DNA of 6,554 bases. Origin: Flavobacterium psychrophilum (lineage in GTDB: Bacteria > Bacteroidota > Bacteroidia > Flavobacteriales > Flavobacteriaceae). The position numbers and the translations under genes were made by a program. The notes below the pieces were generated by a model that worked only from the letters and a program-made list of their open reading frames with translations, had not been told where the DNA came from and searched no databases. Below, piece by piece: positions 5,633 to 6,554 of this stretch. Position 1 is the first letter of the stretch, and the number at the start of each line of letters is the position of its first letter. Where the stretch lies: the NCBI GenBank assembly GCA_945897545.1, contig CAMDGJ010000158.1:1-6554 (forward strand). Direction: 5' to 3'.

Positions 5633-6126
5633 TTGGCAATGACATCGTCGATTTGGCTTTAGCCCGAAAAGAAAGCAATTGGAAACGAAAAGGATTTTTG
5701 GATAAAATTTTTACGGAGAAGGAGCAATTGCTTATCACAAATGCAAAGAATTCAGAAGTGATGGTGTGGACTTTATGGAGTAAGAAGGAAGCTGTTTATA
5801 AAATTTACAATAGGCAAACTCTAATTAGAGGGTATTTTCCTTTGCAATTAGAATGTTTTGATTTGCAAACTATAGCTGGAAATGCTATTGGAAAAGTTAG
5901 TATAAAAAATAAAGTTTACTACACAAAAACCACAATTACATCCCAATTTATCAATACAATTGCAGTTGAAAATCTTAAAGATTTTGAAACTATTAAAACA
6001 TTGAAAAATCGTAAAAATATCAAAAAAACATCAGGAATACCAAGCCTTTTCACAAAAAAAAATTCCGTTCCAAGGCCTTTATCAATAAGTCATCACGGAA
6101 AATTTGAGCGTATTATCACTATTTAA
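5629..6126 (+). CDS. 4'-phosphopantetheinyl transferase superfamily protein, AcpS-like order
   Basis: A 165-residue transferase that should move the phosphopantetheine arm of CoA to Ser41 of the preceding ACP. The metal-binding motifs are visible: GNDIVDL at 3-9 (Asp5) and WSKKEAVYK at 50-58 (Glu54), matching Asp9 and Glu58 of E. coli AcpS. FTEKE at 28-32 is the usual linking helix. The C-terminal GIP...PLSISHHGKFE (136-160) corresponds to the GKP and SHS motifs that end AcpS proteins, so the domain order is AcpS-like and not Sfp-like. At 165 residues it exceeds a typical AcpS (about 120-130), and the extra length lies between the KEA helix and GIP. The start overlaps the ACP stop. An internal stretch (5955-5993) is duplicated in inverted form at the window's right end. 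Confidence 0.85.
   Translation: MIGNDIVDLALARKESNWKRKGFLDKIFTEKEQLLITNAKNSEVMVWTLWSKKEAVYKIYNRQTLIRGYFPLQLECFDLQTIAGNAIGKVSIKNKVYYTKTTITSQFINTIAVENLKDFETIKTLKNRKNIKKTSGIPSLFTKKNSVPRPLSISHHGKFERIITI
5955..5993 (+). repeat. 39-bp inverted repeat, copy inside the PPTase gene
   Basis: This segment encodes TIAVENLKDFETI in the PPTase and is identical over 39 bases to the reverse complement of 6516-6554. It contains a 17-nt near-palindrome, AAAATCTTAAAGATTTT (8-bp arms around one base). The peptide fits the expected PPTase sequence, so this looks like the native copy. Confidence 0.85.
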
Positions 6127-6127
6127 C

Positions 6128-6554
6128 TTACAATCCTAGTCGTGATTTAAGTTTCAGGAAAAGTAGCGCAATTTTATACGCATCTTCGGAGGAAGAATTC
6201 CGATCACTTTTCGGTATTTTATAAATATTACACAATTCTTCAAGTGAAAATTGTTTGTTATTAATATCTTTCAATTTGCGATGCATTACATCAATATCTA
6301 AAGCTTCATTTTTTAATCTACCGCATCCCAATTTTTCTAAAGCAACGTTAATCATTTCAACATCAAAATTTATGTGATGTCCTACCAAAACTGAATTTCC
6401 AATAAAATCAACCAGTGCATTAATAGCATCAGATTCGACCATTTTTTTCATTTTGGCTTCTACTGTAAACTCATTTGATATTCCGTTGTCGTGAAAAAAT
6501 TTATATTGTGCTATTATAGTTTCAAAATCTTTAAGATTTTCAACTGCAATTGTA
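6128..6554 (-). CDS. DEDDh (DnaQ/epsilon-like) 3'-5' exonuclease, 5' end outside window
   Basis: The minus-strand frame is open from the window edge to TAA at 6128-6130 (141 residues visible), so the ATG at 6451 is internal and not the start. The Exo II motif appears as GHHINFDVEMIN, visible residues 58-69, with Asp64. The Exo III motif appears as KSDRNSSSEDAYKIALLFLK, residues 115-134, with Asp124. The usual HxxxxD histidine is Asn119 (codon 6197-6199). The Exo I (DxE) motif would lie beyond the edge. Homologues are DnaQ-like proofreading or repair nucleases. The gene converges on the PPTase with one base between stops and is probably unrelated to the biosynthetic cluster. The first 13 visible residues derive from the inverted repeat and may not be authentic. 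Confidence 0.8.
   Translation of the reverse strand, partial: TIAVENLKDFETIIAQYKFFHDNGISNEFTVEAKMKKMVESDAINALVDFIGNSVLVGHHINFDVEMINVALEKLGCGRLKNEALDIDVMHRKLKDINNKQFSLEELCNIYKIPKSDRNSSSEDAYKIALLFLKLKSRLGL
6516..6554 (-). repeat. 39-bp inverted repeat, copy at window end inside the exonuclease frame
   Basis: Exact reverse-complement copy of 5955-5993, reaching the last base of the window, so its true length is unknown. Identity stops at 6515. It is read in the same codon phase as in the PPTase, giving the same 13-residue peptide at the visible start of the exonuclease. Confidence 0.85.

Noticed and set aside
5629..6126. PPTase as a circular permutation of Sfp, because the GIP...SISHHG part lies at the C-terminus and GNDIVD at the N-terminus.
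   Set aside because: AcpS proteins naturally have this order, with GxDI first and the SHS motif last, so no permutation is needed.
508..6126. Flexirubin/dialkylresorcinol or aryl-polyene cluster.
   Set aside because: The ketosynthase, dehydratase and ACP resemble such clusters, but no DarA/DarB pair, aromatic lyase or acyltransferase is present, and a type III PKS occupies the ring-forming role.
6128..6451. A complete 107-residue gene starting at the ATG at 6451.
   Set aside because: The frame stays open to the window edge, and the family needs an upstream Exo I motif, so this ATG is internal.

Overview
The window looks like a piece of a Flavobacteriia genome, most likely Flavobacterium or a close relative. 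The evidence is the strong AT richness, a promoter of the Bacteroidetes type (TTTG, then about 20 nt, then TAnnTTTG), the near absence of Shine-Dalgarno sequences, dispersed hairpin repeats of a kind I associate with Flavobacterium intergenic DNA, and the protein families present.

Left edge (1-507): the first 26 codons of a RelE/HigB-like toxin run leftward off the window from a well-formed promoter. A gene-poor stretch follows. It holds a short open frame that may be the tail of a decayed gene and a strong rightward intrinsic terminator at 411-443, which insulates the next operon.

Centre (508-6126): seven genes all read rightward and make one biosynthetic cluster. The first three are a FAD-dependent oxidoreductase of the geranylgeranyl-reductase/hydroxylase type, a class I SAM methyltransferase and a type III polyketide synthase with an intact Cys-His-Asn triad. 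This is the same trio of activities as the Streptomyces SrsABC phenolic-lipid system, in which a fatty acyl starter becomes an alkylresorcinol that is then methylated and oxidised. The other four are a FabZ-like hotdog dehydratase, a FabF-like ketosynthase with an intact Cys-His-His triad, an acyl carrier protein and an AcpS-like phosphopantetheinyl transferase. My inference is that the second set builds a dedicated, probably unsaturated, acyl chain on the ACP, the type III PKS uses it as starter, and the methyltransferase and flavoenzyme tailor the resulting phenolic or pyrone lipid. No ketoreductase, enoyl reductase, acyltransferase, exporter or regulator is in the window. I do not recognise a characterised product for this exact combination.

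The cluster contains three short intergenic elements: a purine-rich heptamer repeat before the PKS, a small GC hairpin against the dehydratase start codon, and a long REP-like hairpin between the dehydratase and the ketosynthase.

Right edge (6128-6554): a DEDDh (DnaQ-like) exonuclease gene converges on the phosphopantetheinyl transferase with one base between the stop codons, and its 5' end lies outside the window. The catalytic histidine of its third motif appears as asparagine. The last 39 bases of the window are an exact inverted copy of a segment inside the phosphopantetheinyl transferase gene, which is either a real recombination trace or an end-of-sequence artefact.
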